In this document: positions 26,141-35,172 of the stretch, piece by piece
Position numbering within the stretch: position 1 is the stretch's first letter
Layout of the letters: each line of letters starts with the position of its first letter
Assembly (NCBI GenBank): GCA_963768715.1
Contig: CAVYJC010000011.1
Span: 310,001 to 374,000, forward strand
Reading direction: 5' to 3'
Source of the DNA: DATKEJ01 sp963768715
GTDB taxonomy: Bacteria; Bacteroidota; Rhodothermia; Rhodothermales; DATKEJ01
Length of the DNA: 64,000 bases
Notes under the pieces: model-generated
Seen by the model: only the letters and a program-made list of their open reading frames with translations
Database searches by the model: none
Told to the model about the DNA's origin: nothing
Translations under genes and position numbers: made by a program

Positions 26141-27034
26141 TTCGACGGCGACGCGAGGGTCGAGCTCGACGCTGGGGTGGCCGGCCAGTCTGGAACGAAC
26201 ACGTCTTCGACTCTGGTGCGTGTAAAGCAACAGGTCTACCTGTGCAAGCAGGTTCTTGAACTCCGCCGTATCAGCGTGGGCCGACAATCCGAAAACCTGG
26301 CCCGCAAATCCCGTTTGCCTCCGTATGTCGATCATGATCGGCTCGACACTGGTTGGGTCGAGGGCCGCGATACCGACGGTGTTATGCGGCATCAGATGAG
26401 CCAGCGATTCCTGCAACTCATGGGAGTAAAACACGGTGACACCGATCCCGTGCGATTCGGGAGCTTCCTGGAGGACGGTCTGGAGGGTGGCGAAGGGCGT
26501 GATGACGTATTCCGCCTCCGGATGCCGAGTCAAATCCGTGATGACAACTGGCGCGACCGGGAGATAAATGGCCTGTTCGACCAACTCGCTGCAGCGCTGC
26601 GCCAACTCTAAATACGGTGCGGCAAACAGGATTTCGGGAATACCCTTGGCCTGCTCAAGCTGGGCGAGTTGCTCCATCAGGACCATCTCGACCTCGAGAT
26701 CGTTCAGGCCAATCCCGATCAACCGCTGCACCGCATCCTGTGCAACTGTGGCTCCGGCCTCCAGCCGCTCCGAGCGAGTCTCGCCCGCCGTCTGCTTAAC
26801 GAGGTAGCCGCTCCCACCCCGCGACTCTACCAGACCAAGCTCGGCCAACGCCTGATACGCCTTCCGAACCGTATGAAACGAGATCTCCAACCTTCTCGCA
26901 AGCGTACGCGTCGAAGGTAAAACGTCACCGACCTGATAGCGTCCCGTGGCAATGTCAAAACGCAGCTGGCGAACCAGCTGGGCCACGAGAGGGACTCCGG
27001 ACTGACGATCCAGGGCAAGCATGCTCGGAATCAA
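26102..27034 (-). CDS. GntR family transcriptional regulator
   Basis: 310 aa. Residues about 12-80 are a winged helix of GntR type (Q-L-R-F-D-I-A-T-G-R-Y, then V-L-P-S-T-R-T-L-A-R-R-L, T-V-R-K-A-Y-Q-A-L and the wing G-G-S-G-Y-L-V). The C-terminal 200 aa look like a periplasmic-binding-protein-like or Rossmann sensor domain rather than the FadR, HutC or MocR type. It lies 39 bases downstream of pruA on the same strand, so it may be co-transcribed with it and sense a metabolite related to proline or glutamate; this is an inference. Its start may instead be the second Met (residue 5). Confidence 0.85.
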   Translation of the reverse strand: MIPSMLALDRQSGVPLVAQLVRQLRFDIATGRYQVGDVLPSTRTLARRLEISFHTVRKAYQALAELGLVESRGGSGYLVKQTAGETRSERLEAGATVAQDAVQRLIGIGLNDLEVEMVLMEQLAQLEQAKGIPEILFAAPYLELAQRCSELVEQAIYLPVAPVVITDLTRHPEAEYVITPFATLQTVLQEAPESHGIGVTVFYSHELQESLAHLMPHNTVGIAALDPTSVEPIMIDIRRQTGFAGQVFGLSAHADTAEFKNLLAQVDLLLYTHQSRRRVRSRLAGHPSVELDPRVAVESLDALRRTFASR

Positions 27035-27073
27035 GGATGCAAAGACCGGGTACGCCGACCCGGATCAATCCGA

Positions 27074-28711
27074 CTATTCAAAGTCGGAGTCCATGAACGG
27101 GTACGCGTAGTGACGCGCCGGCGCAAAGGTCTCTTTGATGGAGCGGGCTGATACCCACCGAACGAGGTTCAGCAGCGATCCCGCTTTGTCGTTAGTGCCA
27201 GAAGCCCTGGCTCCACCGAACGGCTGCTGGCCAACGACCGCTCCGGTTGGCTTGTCGTTGATGTAAAAATTGCCGGCCGCTTCAGCGAGTTCCGTCGTTG
27301 CCTGGATGATAGCCCGTCTGTCCGTCGCGAATACGGCGCCCGTCAAAGCGTACGGAGACGTTTCGTCGACCAGTCTCAGCGTCTCATCCCACTCTCCCTC
27401 CGGATAAACATAGATGCTAACAACGGGACCAAAAATCTCCTCGCACATCGTCCTGTATGAGGGGTCGGAGACCTTGAGAACGGTAGGCTCGATGTAGTAG
27501 CCCTCCGTGTCGTCGTGCCCACCTCCGAACAGAATCTCGACGTCGTCACGCGCCGCCGCCTCGTCGATATACTCCGAAATCTTGTCGAACGACGGCTTAT
27601 CGATGACGGCGTTCATGAAAGTAGTAAAGTCTTCGACCGGACCCATCCGGACAGTGTCGAGCTGCTCGAGCATCTCGTCGCGTACGGCGCCCCAGAGTGA
27701 ATCAGGAATATAGACGCGAGACGCCGCCGAGCATTTCTGACCTTGATACTCAAAGGCGCCTCTGACAATCGCCGTTGCCACCTCGTTCGGGTGGGCCGAA
27801 GGATGTGCGATAATGAAGTCCTTGCCACCTGTTTCACCGACGATCCGCGGGTAGGTGCGGTACGTACCGATTTGCTCACCGATCGTCTTCCACATGAACT
27901 GAAACGTATCGGTCGATCCGGTAAAATGGAGTCCCGCAAAATGCTTCGAGGCGAAAGTTGGCGTTCCCACATTTCGACCTGAGCCCGGGACAAAATTGAT
28001 GACTCCGGGTGGCAGTCCAGCCTCCTCGAGCAGTTGATAGATGAACCATGACGAGTAGGCGGCCGTGGTCGCCGGCTTCCAGAGGACGGTATTGCCCATC
28101 ATGGCCGGCGCCGTCGGGAGATTGCCGCCAATGGACGTGAAGTTGAACGGCGTTACAGCAAACACGAAGCCTTCCAGACCCCTGTATTCGGAACGGTTCC
28201 ACGCCGCGGCGGTCGATATCGGCTGATCTTCGTAAATCCGCTGCATGAAGTATGCATTGAAGCGGAAGAAGTCGATAAGTTCGCATGCCGCATCGATTTC
28301 GGCCTGGTAGGCGGTCTTGCTTTGGCAGAGCATCGTCGCCGCATTGAGCTTCGCCCGCCACGGACCGGCCAGAAGCTCCGCAGCGCGGAGAAAGATCGCC
28401 GCTCGATCCTGCCAATCCATGTGCATCCAATCCAGACGGGCAGCCATGGAGGCCTCGATCGCCTTCTCGATCTCCGGCTCGCCGACCATGTGCAGCAGCC
28501 CGAGCTTCGTCGCATGGCTGTGCGGCGCGGTGACTTCGCGCGTGCTACCCGTCTCGATCCGTTTGCCGCCTATCACGACGGGGATCTCGACGAAGTCGTC
28601 TTTGAGCTCTTTGAGCGTGCGTTGGAGCACATCGCGCTCCGGCGAACCTGGGCGGTACTCGAGGATCGGCTCATTGACTGGATTACGGACAGAAGATTTC
28701 GCGTTCAACAT
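27074..28711 (-). CDS. pruA: L-glutamate gamma-semialdehyde dehydrogenase
   Basis: 545 aa. It oxidises L-glutamate-5-semialdehyde (in equilibrium with pyrroline-5-carboxylate) to glutamate, the second step of proline breakdown. It matches the stand-alone PruA type: ALDH fold with F-N-F-T-S-I-G-G-N-L-P, the cofactor loop H-F-T-G-S-T-D, the G-E-T-G-G-K-D element with the general-base Glu, the catalytic Cys in Y-Q-G-Q-K-C-S-A, and P-F-G-G-A-R-A-S-G-T-N near the end. No proline dehydrogenase (putA/prodh) is in the window. A TATATTTC box at about 28742-28749 (minus strand) is a possible -7 element. Confidence 0.96.
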   Translation of the reverse strand: MLNAKSSVRNPVNEPILEYRPGSPERDVLQRTLKELKDDFVEIPVVIGGKRIETGSTREVTAPHSHATKLGLLHMVGEPEIEKAIEASMAARLDWMHMDWQDRAAIFLRAAELLAGPWRAKLNAATMLCQSKTAYQAEIDAACELIDFFRFNAYFMQRIYEDQPISTAAAWNRSEYRGLEGFVFAVTPFNFTSIGGNLPTAPAMMGNTVLWKPATTAAYSSWFIYQLLEEAGLPPGVINFVPGSGRNVGTPTFASKHFAGLHFTGSTDTFQFMWKTIGEQIGTYRTYPRIVGETGGKDFIIAHPSAHPNEVATAIVRGAFEYQGQKCSAASRVYIPDSLWGAVRDEMLEQLDTVRMGPVEDFTTFMNAVIDKPSFDKISEYIDEAAARDDVEILFGGGHDDTEGYYIEPTVLKVSDPSYRTMCEEIFGPVVSIYVYPEGEWDETLRLVDETSPYALTGAVFATDRRAIIQATTELAEAAGNFYINDKPTGAVVGQQPFGGARASGTNDKAGSLLNLVRWVSARSIKETFAPARHYAYPFMDSDFE

Positions 28712-28909
28712 GTGGGATTCTTGGATGGTAAACTGGACATTGAAATATACCGCGCAGGGCAGCGCCTGTGCCTTGAAAACCTCGCCAAACTGGAAGGACC
28801 GGTGAGGCGCGACAAAGACCGTGACCTGGTGACTCGCTGTATCCTTTACTATTGCAACACGATATCTTTTCAGGGGTAGCAGTACCCATCGACGCTACAA
28901 TCGTCCAAC

Positions 28910-30166
28910 GTGTCTCCGAAGTCTCAAAGCTATTTCCAGCGGTTTATCGCTATTCGGTACCTGACCGGGCAAACGACCGGGCGCGAGGGGTCGCGTTTCG
29001 TTCGATTTGTGATCTACGCGGCAATTGGCGGTGTCGCTGTCGGTGTCGCAACACTCCTTCTGGCTATCTCGATAACCCGCGGATTCTCAGTCGAGATCGA
29101 AAAGAAGATCGTGGACTTCGGTTCGCACGTCCAGGTTGAGAATTTCCTCGATGCTCCGCTGGATGGAACGGGCAAGTACGTCGAGGAGCTAAGCGCGATT
29201 CCCGGCGTGATCGATGTTGCGCCCGTCGTGCAGGAACTGGCGTTGCTGCGCACATCGACCGACATCGACGGCATTGCCCTCTGGGGAACGTCAGAGGAGA
29301 GCCGGCTTCTGAGTCAGTACCTGGTGCAGGGATCGCTGTCCGCGAATGATTCCCTTTCCTCAAAACCGGGAATTGTTGTCAGCCGCAGTCAGTCCCGGAT
29401 GCTCGGCGTCGGACTCGGAGACGTCGTGACCTGTTTCTCGATGCGTGAAGTCGACGGGGGCTCGCTTCTGACCGCGCGCCCGCGCGTGAAGCAATTTTCC
29501 GTATCCGGTATCTACGACACGGGGTTCAGCGAGGTCGATGACCGATACGCCTTCGTCAATATTGTGGATGCGAGACAGCTGCTTGGCTACCGCGCGGATC
29601 AGTCGACGCGCTTCGACCTGCGCCTCGCCGACATTTCGATGGCCGACTCGGTCGTCGCTCGCATAGAGGATCGAATTGGATTCCCGACCATGTCACGAAC
29701 CGTGTTCGAGGTTCATCGAAATATTTTTGCCTGGGTCGGACTGCAGGAGAGCATGATCCCCCTGGTCATTGCGATTATTGTCCTCGTAGCGGCTTTCAAC
29801 ATCGTTGGGACCCTGCTTATGCTCGTTCTGGAGAAGACCGGCGAGATCGGTATTCTCCAGAGCATGGGTGCGACGCGGCGCACCGTCAGGCAGGCATTTA
29901 TCTGGCTTGGACTGCTGATCGGCGTGGTCGGGATTGGCCTGGGAGAGGGCATCGCCTTCGTCGTCGCGTTCGTACAGCAGCGATACGGTGTGATTCCCTT
30001 GCCGCGTGAGACGTATTTCATGGATACGGCGCCTGTGTTGCTCGACGGCTTCGATTTCGTACTCGTTGCCGCAATCGCACTCGTGCTCTGCGTTATAGCG
30101 GCTTACGCACCGGCACAGGTGGCGTCGCGGATCGATCCGGTTCGGACAATCCGATTCAGTGCTTGA
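28910..30166 (+). CDS. LolC/LolE-type ABC transporter permease
   Basis: 418 aa, GTG start. An N-terminal helix (about 30-55) is followed by a large periplasmic domain (about 60-265) and three helices at the C-terminus (about 275-300, 325-350, 375-400), with E-K-T-G-E-I-G-I-L-Q-S-M-G-A-T as the FtsX/MacB-like coupling segment. This is the layout of LolC/LolE, which lift lipoproteins from the inner membrane for the outer membrane. The partner ATPase (LolD) is not adjacent. The upstream pruA is divergent. Function as lipoprotein exporter is inferred from family. Confidence 0.85.
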   Translation: MSPKSQSYFQRFIAIRYLTGQTTGREGSRFVRFVIYAAIGGVAVGVATLLLAISITRGFSVEIEKKIVDFGSHVQVENFLDAPLDGTGKYVEELSAIPGVIDVAPVVQELALLRTSTDIDGIALWGTSEESRLLSQYLVQGSLSANDSLSSKPGIVVSRSQSRMLGVGLGDVVTCFSMREVDGGSLLTARPRVKQFSVSGIYDTGFSEVDDRYAFVNIVDARQLLGYRADQSTRFDLRLADISMADSVVARIEDRIGFPTMSRTVFEVHRNIFAWVGLQESMIPLVIAIIVLVAAFNIVGTLLMLVLEKTGEIGILQSMGATRRTVRQAFIWLGLLIGVVGIGLGEGIAFVVAFVQQRYGVIPLPRETYFMDTAPVLLDGFDFVLVAAIALVLCVIAAYAPAQVASRIDPVRTIRFSA

Positions 30167-30203
30167 ATCGCCCGTGTCAAACAATCAGTAGAGATTCAGC
30201 AGG

Positions 30204-30479
30204 ATGCCGTCTAATTCGAATACAGGCATTGAGACTCCCCTTACGATCAGGTTCTTCTCGGTGCTCCGCGAGTTGACGGGGCGCCGTTGCTTCGAGATGC
30301 CTCTCCGCAAGCCGGAGGAGGTGGCAACTGTTCTGGATCGACTCGTGGCTGACTATCCCGTGATGGCTCCGTACAGAAAGACGATGAGAGCGGCGGTGAA
30401 CAGGGAATACGTGGATGAATCGTTCACCGTCTACAATGGTGATGAGCTGGCCATTGTTACTCCGGTCAGTGGGGGTTGA
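30204..30479 (+). CDS. moaD: molybdopterin synthase small subunit MoaD
   Basis: 91 aa, ubiquitin-like beta-grasp protein ending in V-S-G-G; the C-terminal Gly-Gly is thiocarboxylated and donates sulfur to build molybdopterin in molybdenum cofactor synthesis. Seen: I-R-F-F-S-V-L-R-E-L-T-G at the start and N-G-D-E-L-A-I-V-T-P-V-S-G-G at the end. moaE follows directly, its likely start overlapping the moaD stop. Other moa genes are outside the window. Confidence 0.92.
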   Translation: MPSNSNTGIETPLTIRFFSVLRELTGRRCFEMPLRKPEEVATVLDRLVADYPVMAPYRKTMRAAVNREYVDESFTVYNGDELAIVTPVSGG

Positions 30480-30978
30480 ACCGTTGAGTGAATCGAAGAA
30501 GGACCGCGTTCTCGTCCACCTCGGGCTTGCCGAACTTCGTTCGGAGGAGGCCCTGGCCTTCGTAACGGACGATGAGGCGGGCGGCATAGCCCTTTTTGCC
30601 GGAACTACCAGGCGCATTACCGATGATCGAGAGACACTCGAACTGCAGTACGAAGCCTACGAGGAGATGGCGCTGTCCGAAATGGAGAAACTCGCGCGAA
30701 AGGCGCTCGCAACATGGCCGCTGCGCAAAGTCTACCTGGCGCACCGGTTGGGACGCGTTCCGAAAGGTGACGTCTCGGTCTTGATCGCGGTTTCCGCCCC
30801 GCATCGCGCGGAAGCCTTCGATGCGTGTCGATCCCTGATTGACGATATCAAAAGCCGAGTTCCCATATGGAAGAAGGAACGTTATGCCGATGGGGGACAG
30901 GAGTGGATAGGGGGGAGCTCTTCCCGACGTAGACTGACGCGCACGGCTCGTCCGGGATTGCGAGACGGGTCTGTCTAG
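30469..30978 (+). CDS. moaE: molybdopterin synthase catalytic subunit MoaE
   Basis: About 169 aa from GTG 30469, overlapping moaD; TTG 30484, with GGGGG upstream, is an alternative, and the frame opens at 30415. It inserts sulfur from MoaD-thiocarboxylate into precursor Z. Seen: G-A-T/G-T-T-R-R near residue 45 of the core, E-A-Y-E-E-M-A, the basic R-V-P-K-G-D-V-S-V segment, and the catalytic-lysine region V-P-I-W-K-K-E near the C-terminus. The tail after W-K-K-E is longer than in E. coli MoaE. Forms a heterotetramer with MoaD. Confidence 0.9.
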   Translation: MGVEPLSESKKDRVLVHLGLAELRSEEALAFVTDDEAGGIALFAGTTRRITDDRETLELQYEAYEEMALSEMEKLARKALATWPLRKVYLAHRLGRVPKGDVSVLIAVSAPHRAEAFDACRSLIDDIKSRVPIWKKERYADGGQEWIGGSSSRRRLTRTARPGLRDGSV

Positions 30979-31002
30979 GCGATCTAACGAATATGATTTG
31001 AG

Positions 31003-31825
31003 ATGTTGAAAATCGGCTGCTTTCAGTTCCAACCGAAATTTCTGGAGCGAGATTCAAATCTGGAGACTCTTGCCCGAGCATTCGAGGGGAGCTCGTACGA
31101 TCTGGTGGTTCTGCCGGAGCTGGTCTCTTCGGGCTATTTCTTCTCGTCAATGGATGAGGTCGAGGGATGTTGTGGAGCATGTATCCGACGGGTGTACGAC
31201 GAAATCGATGGTCGAATTGGCACGACGTCATAAGTGCCACATCGTATTCGGTCTTCCGGAAGTGGACGGCGGTGTTTTCTACAACAGTGCAGTTTTGGTT
31301 GGACCCGAGGGGTATCTCGGGAGCTACCGGAAGACACACCTCTTTTATGAGGAGAAGATCTGGTTCACCCCAGGGGATTCCGGGTTTTCAGTCTTCGACG
31401 TTACCTCTCCTCACGGTGAGGCCTATCGACTCGGCATTATGATTTGCTTCGACTGGTTCTTTCCGGAATCGGCTCGCACGCTCGCTGCCGGGGGAGCGGA
31501 CGTGATCGCCCATCCTTCGAACCTGGTCAAGGAATGGTGCCCAAAGGCGATGCCGATCCGAGCGCTCGAGAATCACGTATTCACAGCCACTGCCAATCGG
31601 ATTGGTACCGAGTCAAACGAGAATGAAGCGTTGACGTTTACTGGTTCGAGCCTGATATGTGGGCCCGACGGTTCCGTTCGGGCGAGTGCGGCTCGAGAGT
31701 CTACCGAGTGGATCGAAGCGTTGTGCAATCTAGAGGAGGCGCGGGACAAGCACGTGACGTCCCGCAATGAGATCTTTCTGGATCGCAGGCCGGACCTCTA
31801 CTCCAATGGATCGCTCCGGGGTTAA
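31003..31825 (+). CDS. carbon-nitrogen hydrolase (nitrilase superfamily), frameshifted in this sequence
   Basis: The N-terminal part is in frame from ATG 31003 and ends at 31233; the remainder, to 31825, is in the next frame. Removing one G of the GGG at 31164-31166 joins them as D-E-V-E-D-V-V-E-H-V. The joined protein of about 273 aa carries the Glu-Lys-Cys catalytic triad of the superfamily: V-V-L-P-E-L (Glu), Y-R-K-T-H-L-F (Lys) and I-M-I-C-F-D-W-F-F-P-E (Cys). Nitrilase-fold enzymes cleave amides or nitriles; substrate cannot be assigned, although omega-amidase and carbamoyl-hydrolase-type members share this size. It follows moaE by 24 bases. Confidence 0.82.
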
Positions 31826-31876
31826 CTGAGTCCTTTTCCTCGCCGTGTGACTAGACCGTGGGTGACTGCGGGAAGA

Positions 31877-32872
31877 TCAGGATCCAAGGACCCGTTCAAT
31901 TGCCTCCAGAACCCGGGAGGCCGGATCCTTCGATGCAACCGGCTCAAAACTGCGACCGGTTACAGCCTCGAAGAGCTCGATGTATCTGGCCGAGACGGCA
32001 GCGCGAAATGCGTCCGGCAACGTCGGCATCGTCTGACCCTCTTTCCCGGCAAAGCCGTGCTCCATCAGCCACTCGCGCACGAATTCCTTTGAAAGCTGTC
32101 GCTGCGGCTGATCTGCCGCGAGGAGTTCGTCGTATGTGTCAGCGTAGAAGTATCGCGACGAGTCAGGGGTGTGGACCTCATCGACGAGCACGATGGTACC
32201 GTCGGGCAACACACCGAATTCGTACTTCGTATCGACAAGGATCAGCCCGCGTCTGGCCGCCATCTCCGTGCCTCGCGCGAAGAGCGACAGTGCGTACGAC
32301 CGAAGCTGCTCGTAACTATCGGGGGCAATGATTCCGCGGGCAAGTATATCAGCACTCGAAATATCCTCGTCGTGTCCTTCCGATGCCTTCGTCGTGGGGG
32401 TCAGGAGCGGCGTCGGGAAACGTTCGTTCTGACGCAGTCCCTCGGGCATCGCGTTGCCGCAGATAGTGCGTCTGCCGGCGCGATATTCACGCCATGCGTG
32501 GCCGGCCAGGTAGCCGCGAACCACAAATTCGATCGGAAACACCGAGCATTTCTTCGCGATCGTCACATTGGGATCGGGAACGAGATCGACGTGATTCGGC
32601 ACCACGTCGAGGGTGTTCTCGAAGAAATAGGCGGCAAGTTGATTGAGTACCTGACCCTTGAAGGGAATCTGTTCACCAAGCACGAAGTCGAAAGCCGAAA
32701 TGCGATCGCTGACTACAAGAACGTAACGATCGTCGTCCGTCGTGCAGGTGTCGCGCACCTTTCCACGGTAGGCTTTGCCAAAGCGTGACAGATCGACGCC
32801 TTCAAGGCAATTTCCGAGTTGCTGTTTGATCTCTTCGATGTGTGGACTCTGTACAACGCTTACACTTTCCAT
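31877..32872 (-). CDS. purC: phosphoribosylaminoimidazole-succinocarboxamide synthase
   Basis: 331 aa. It joins CAIR and aspartate with ATP to form SAICAR in de novo purine synthesis. Seen: G-K-V-R-D-T (N-terminal loop), V-V-S-D-R-I-S-A-F-D, E-F-V-V-R-G-Y-L-A-G-H-A-W, T-P-T-T-K-A-S-E-G-H-D-E, L-I-L-V-D-T-K-Y-E-F-G and L-V-D-E-V-H-T-P-D-S-S-R. It is of the longer class found in Bacteroidota and proteobacteria. The LacI-family gene upstream overlaps its start by 13 bases, an unusual pairing. Confidence 0.96.
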   Translation of the reverse strand: MESVSVVQSPHIEEIKQQLGNCLEGVDLSRFGKAYRGKVRDTCTTDDDRYVLVVSDRISAFDFVLGEQIPFKGQVLNQLAAYFFENTLDVVPNHVDLVPDPNVTIAKKCSVFPIEFVVRGYLAGHAWREYRAGRRTICGNAMPEGLRQNERFPTPLLTPTTKASEGHDEDISSADILARGIIAPDSYEQLRSYALSLFARGTEMAARRGLILVDTKYEFGVLPDGTIVLVDEVHTPDSSRYFYADTYDELLAADQPQRQLSKEFVREWLMEHGFAGKEGQTMPTLPDAFRAAVSARYIELFEAVTGRSFEPVASKDPASRVLEAIERVLGS

Positions 32873-33903
32873 TGAAAATTGCTCGACTCCCTTACGGTAA
32901 GTTGTGGAATGATTTCTTCGTTCACCAGCACCGTTTGGCCGCCCTCGGCGATACGTCGCAAGAGGAGTTCCGATGCTCGGTAGCCTATCTGCTGCATCTG
33001 CTGATCGACGCTCGACAGCCCGATGTACCGGCTGATTTTGATGTCGTCGTATCCGACGATGGCGAACTCGCCGGGTACGGTCTTGCCCATTTCCCGAAGA
33101 GCTTTCCAGGCGCCGATCGCCTGGACGTCGCTGCCGGCGAAAACGGCGGACACATTAGGATCGATGGCCAGGAGTTTCTGCATGGCTTCAAAGCCGGCCT
33201 CCTCGCTGAATCCGGCATGCTTGAGCGTCCGACCCGACTGGATGAGATCGGCGTCAAAAGCAATTCCCGATTCCTCCAGCGCGCGCCGATATCCGTCGAC
33301 GCGAAGTGTGTTCGCCTTCGTATCGGCAAGTTTCGAATCCCATACGTTAGCCGTAATGTGGCCGATGCGGCGGTGACCGTTCGTAATCAAGTGCAGCGTA
33401 GCCTCGTGAGCTCCCGCTTCGTCATCCCAGTAGAAGCAGTCGAAATCCGGGGATTCGGATCCGATAAGGACGACCGGTGCGTGCAGCATCCGCAGTTCGT
33501 GCGACAGGCGATCGTCTACGGGGAGCGACGCAAGCATCAGTGCGTCGACGGCGCCGCGGGTCAGGAAGCGCCACAGTGTCTGCAACGGCGCCCCGGAACC
33601 GAGATTGCAGAGAAGGAGATCGATGTCGTGCTCCCGGAAACAGTCTTTCACGCCCTTCAGCAGTTCGTTGTAGAACTGAGAAGTCGACGACGGCACGGCG
33701 ACCGCAATCGAGTCGGTCTGCCTTTGGGCGAGGGCTTTTGCCGTTCGATCAGGTCGAAACTCGAGTGCCTCGATTGCAGCCTGTACGCGACGGCGCGTTT
33801 CCGGAGACACCTCGGGCGATCCATTCAGAACTCGTGAAACCGTCGAGATAGCTACTCCGGCCCGATCCGCTACATCGTAGATTGTTATCTTAGTCTTGTC
33901 CAT
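32860..33903 (-). CDS. LacI family transcriptional regulator
   Basis: 347 aa. The N-terminal helix-turn-helix and hinge (about residues 5-60) contain I-Y-D-V-A-D-R-A-G-V, S-T-V-S-R-V-L-N-G and the hinge A-K-A-L-A-Q-R-Q-T. The rest is a periplasmic-binding-protein-like sensor, with N-G-H-R-R-I-G-H-I and D-D-I-K-I-S-R-Y. It is probably a sugar- or nucleoside-responsive repressor. It is divergent from a sugar-ABC ATPase and overlaps purC on its own strand by 13 bases. Effector unknown; purine regulation (PurR-like) is possible because of purC, but Bacteroidota PurR homologues are not well defined. Confidence 0.88.
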   Translation of the reverse strand: MDKTKITIYDVADRAGVAISTVSRVLNGSPEVSPETRRRVQAAIEALEFRPDRTAKALAQRQTDSIAVAVPSSTSQFYNELLKGVKDCFREHDIDLLLCNLGSGAPLQTLWRFLTRGAVDALMLASLPVDDRLSHELRMLHAPVVLIGSESPDFDCFYWDDEAGAHEATLHLITNGHRRIGHITANVWDSKLADTKANTLRVDGYRRALEESGIAFDADLIQSGRTLKHAGFSEEAGFEAMQKLLAIDPNVSAVFAGSDVQAIGAWKALREMGKTVPGEFAIVGYDDIKISRYIGLSSVDQQMQQIGYRASELLLRRIAEGGQTVLVNEEIIPQLTVRESSNFQWKV

Positions 33904-33988
33904 TTCGTCGGCCGTCGAACAGTGCGTGCTTATGGTCGGAAGCTATGCATTTTGCAGCTAATGATGAACGCCTGAATAGCCGCCTTTG

Positions 33989-34006
33989 GGTTGACAGTAG
34001 TCAACC
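33989..34006. promoter_or_regulatory. perfect palindrome between lacI-type and ABC ATPase genes
   Basis: GGTTGAC-AGTA-GTCAACC, 7-bp arms with a 4-bp spacer, lies 66 bases before the ABC ATPase start and 86 before the LacI gene start. The TTGAC-N4-GTCAA core has the geometry of Fnr/Dnr-type sites, whereas LacI operators usually have a central CG with the arms closer together. It could still serve the adjacent LacI regulator. The same core occurs at 48489-48502 beside a Crp/Fnr gene. Confidence 0.6.
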
Positions 34007-34071
34007 GGAAGGGACTTTCTGGTATCTTCGGCGATTCTTCCTAATTTGCCTCGGAATCTACACATCAAGTC

Positions 34072-35172
34072 ATGGCACGGGTACTGCTCGAGAACGTTAA
34101 GAAGGTTTACGATAACGGCTTCGTTGCCGTTCATGGCGCCTCTTTCGAGGTCAACAACGGCGAATTCGTTGTGCTTGTCGGACCGTCAGGGTGTGGCAAG
34201 AGCACGACACTCAGAATGGTCGCCGGCCTCGAGGACATCACCGAGGGAAAGCTCACGATAGGCGAGCGTACGGTAAACGATGTGCCGCCGAAGGATCGTG
34301 ACATCGCCATGGTTTTCCAGAACTACGCCCTCTACCCGCACATGACTGTGTATGATAACATGGCATTCGGGCTCAAGCTCCGGAAGTTCGACAAGAAAGA
34401 AATTAGATCCCGTGTCGAGAACGCTGCTGAGACGTTGGGGATTACGGAAATCCTCGATAGAAAGCCGAAGCAGCTTTCCGGGGGCCAGCGGCAGCGCGTA
34501 GCGGTTGGACGAGCAATCGTTCGTAAACCTCAGGTGTTTCTTTTCGACGAGCCGCTCTCGAACCTGGATGCCAAGCTACGCGTTCAGATGCGCACCGAGA
34601 TCTCTAAGCTCCACAATGCACTCGGCGCGACGATGATCTACGTCACGCACGATCAGGTGGAGGCCATGACCATGGGGGACCGGATCGTCGTGCTGAAGGA
34701 CGGGCATATCCAGCAGATCGACACGCCGCTGAATCTCTACAATTCACCGGCCAATCGTTTCGTCGCGAGCTTCATCGGAAGCCCCGCAATGAACTTCATC
34801 GACGGCGAGATTACGAGGGACGGCGGACTGCAGTTTGCCGGGGCCGATGGAAATGTGTCGTGCAAGGTTAATGAGTCGGCGGCTACGCGCCTCTCGAACC
34901 ACCTCGGCAAGAAGGTTATCCTCGGAGTGCGTCCGGAAGACATCTATACGAGCGGCGGCGACGACGGCCGGCGTGACCAAGTGGGCTCGTTCAAACTGGA
35001 CGTAGTCGAGCCGATGGGCAACGAAATTGTATTCTATGCGGCGAGCGGGGACAATATCGTGGTTGCAAGAGTTTCGCCGCAGCAACTGCCTGACGTCGGT
35101 GAACAAATCTCCCTCTGGTTCGATGTCGAAAAGCTGCACTTCTTCGACGCCGAATCAGAAGTCTCGTTATGA
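34072..35172 (+). CDS. sugar ABC transporter ATP-binding protein (MalK/UgpC/MsmX-like)
   Basis: 366 aa. ABC nucleotide-binding domain with Walker A G-P-S-G-C-G-K-S-T, Q-loop N-Y-A-L-Y-P, signature L-S-G-G-Q-R-Q-R, Walker B V-F-L-F-D-E-P-L-S and H-loop Y-V-T-H-D-Q, followed by the C-terminal OB-type regulatory domain (about 240-366, with G-V-R-P-E-D) of the CUT1 class. These ATPases energise sugar or glycerol-3-phosphate importers and one can serve several permeases; no permease or binding protein is adjacent. Divergent from the LacI gene. Its last bases overlap the copA end on the other strand. Confidence 0.94.
   Translation: MARVLLENVKKVYDNGFVAVHGASFEVNNGEFVVLVGPSGCGKSTTLRMVAGLEDITEGKLTIGERTVNDVPPKDRDIAMVFQNYALYPHMTVYDNMAFGLKLRKFDKKEIRSRVENAAETLGITEILDRKPKQLSGGQRQRVAVGRAIVRKPQVFLFDEPLSNLDAKLRVQMRTEISKLHNALGATMIYVTHDQVEAMTMGDRIVVLKDGHIQQIDTPLNLYNSPANRFVASFIGSPAMNFIDGEITRDGGLQFAGADGNVSCKVNESAATRLSNHLGKKVILGVRPEDIYTSGGDDGRRDQVGSFKLDVVEPMGNEIVFYAASGDNIVVARVSPQQLPDVGEQISLWFDVEKLHFFDAESEVSL

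Noticed and set aside
33989..34006. LacI operator
   Set aside because: Not ruled out, but the 4-bp spacer and TTGAC arms fit Fnr-type sites better than LacI sites, and the same core lies beside the Crp/Fnr gene.
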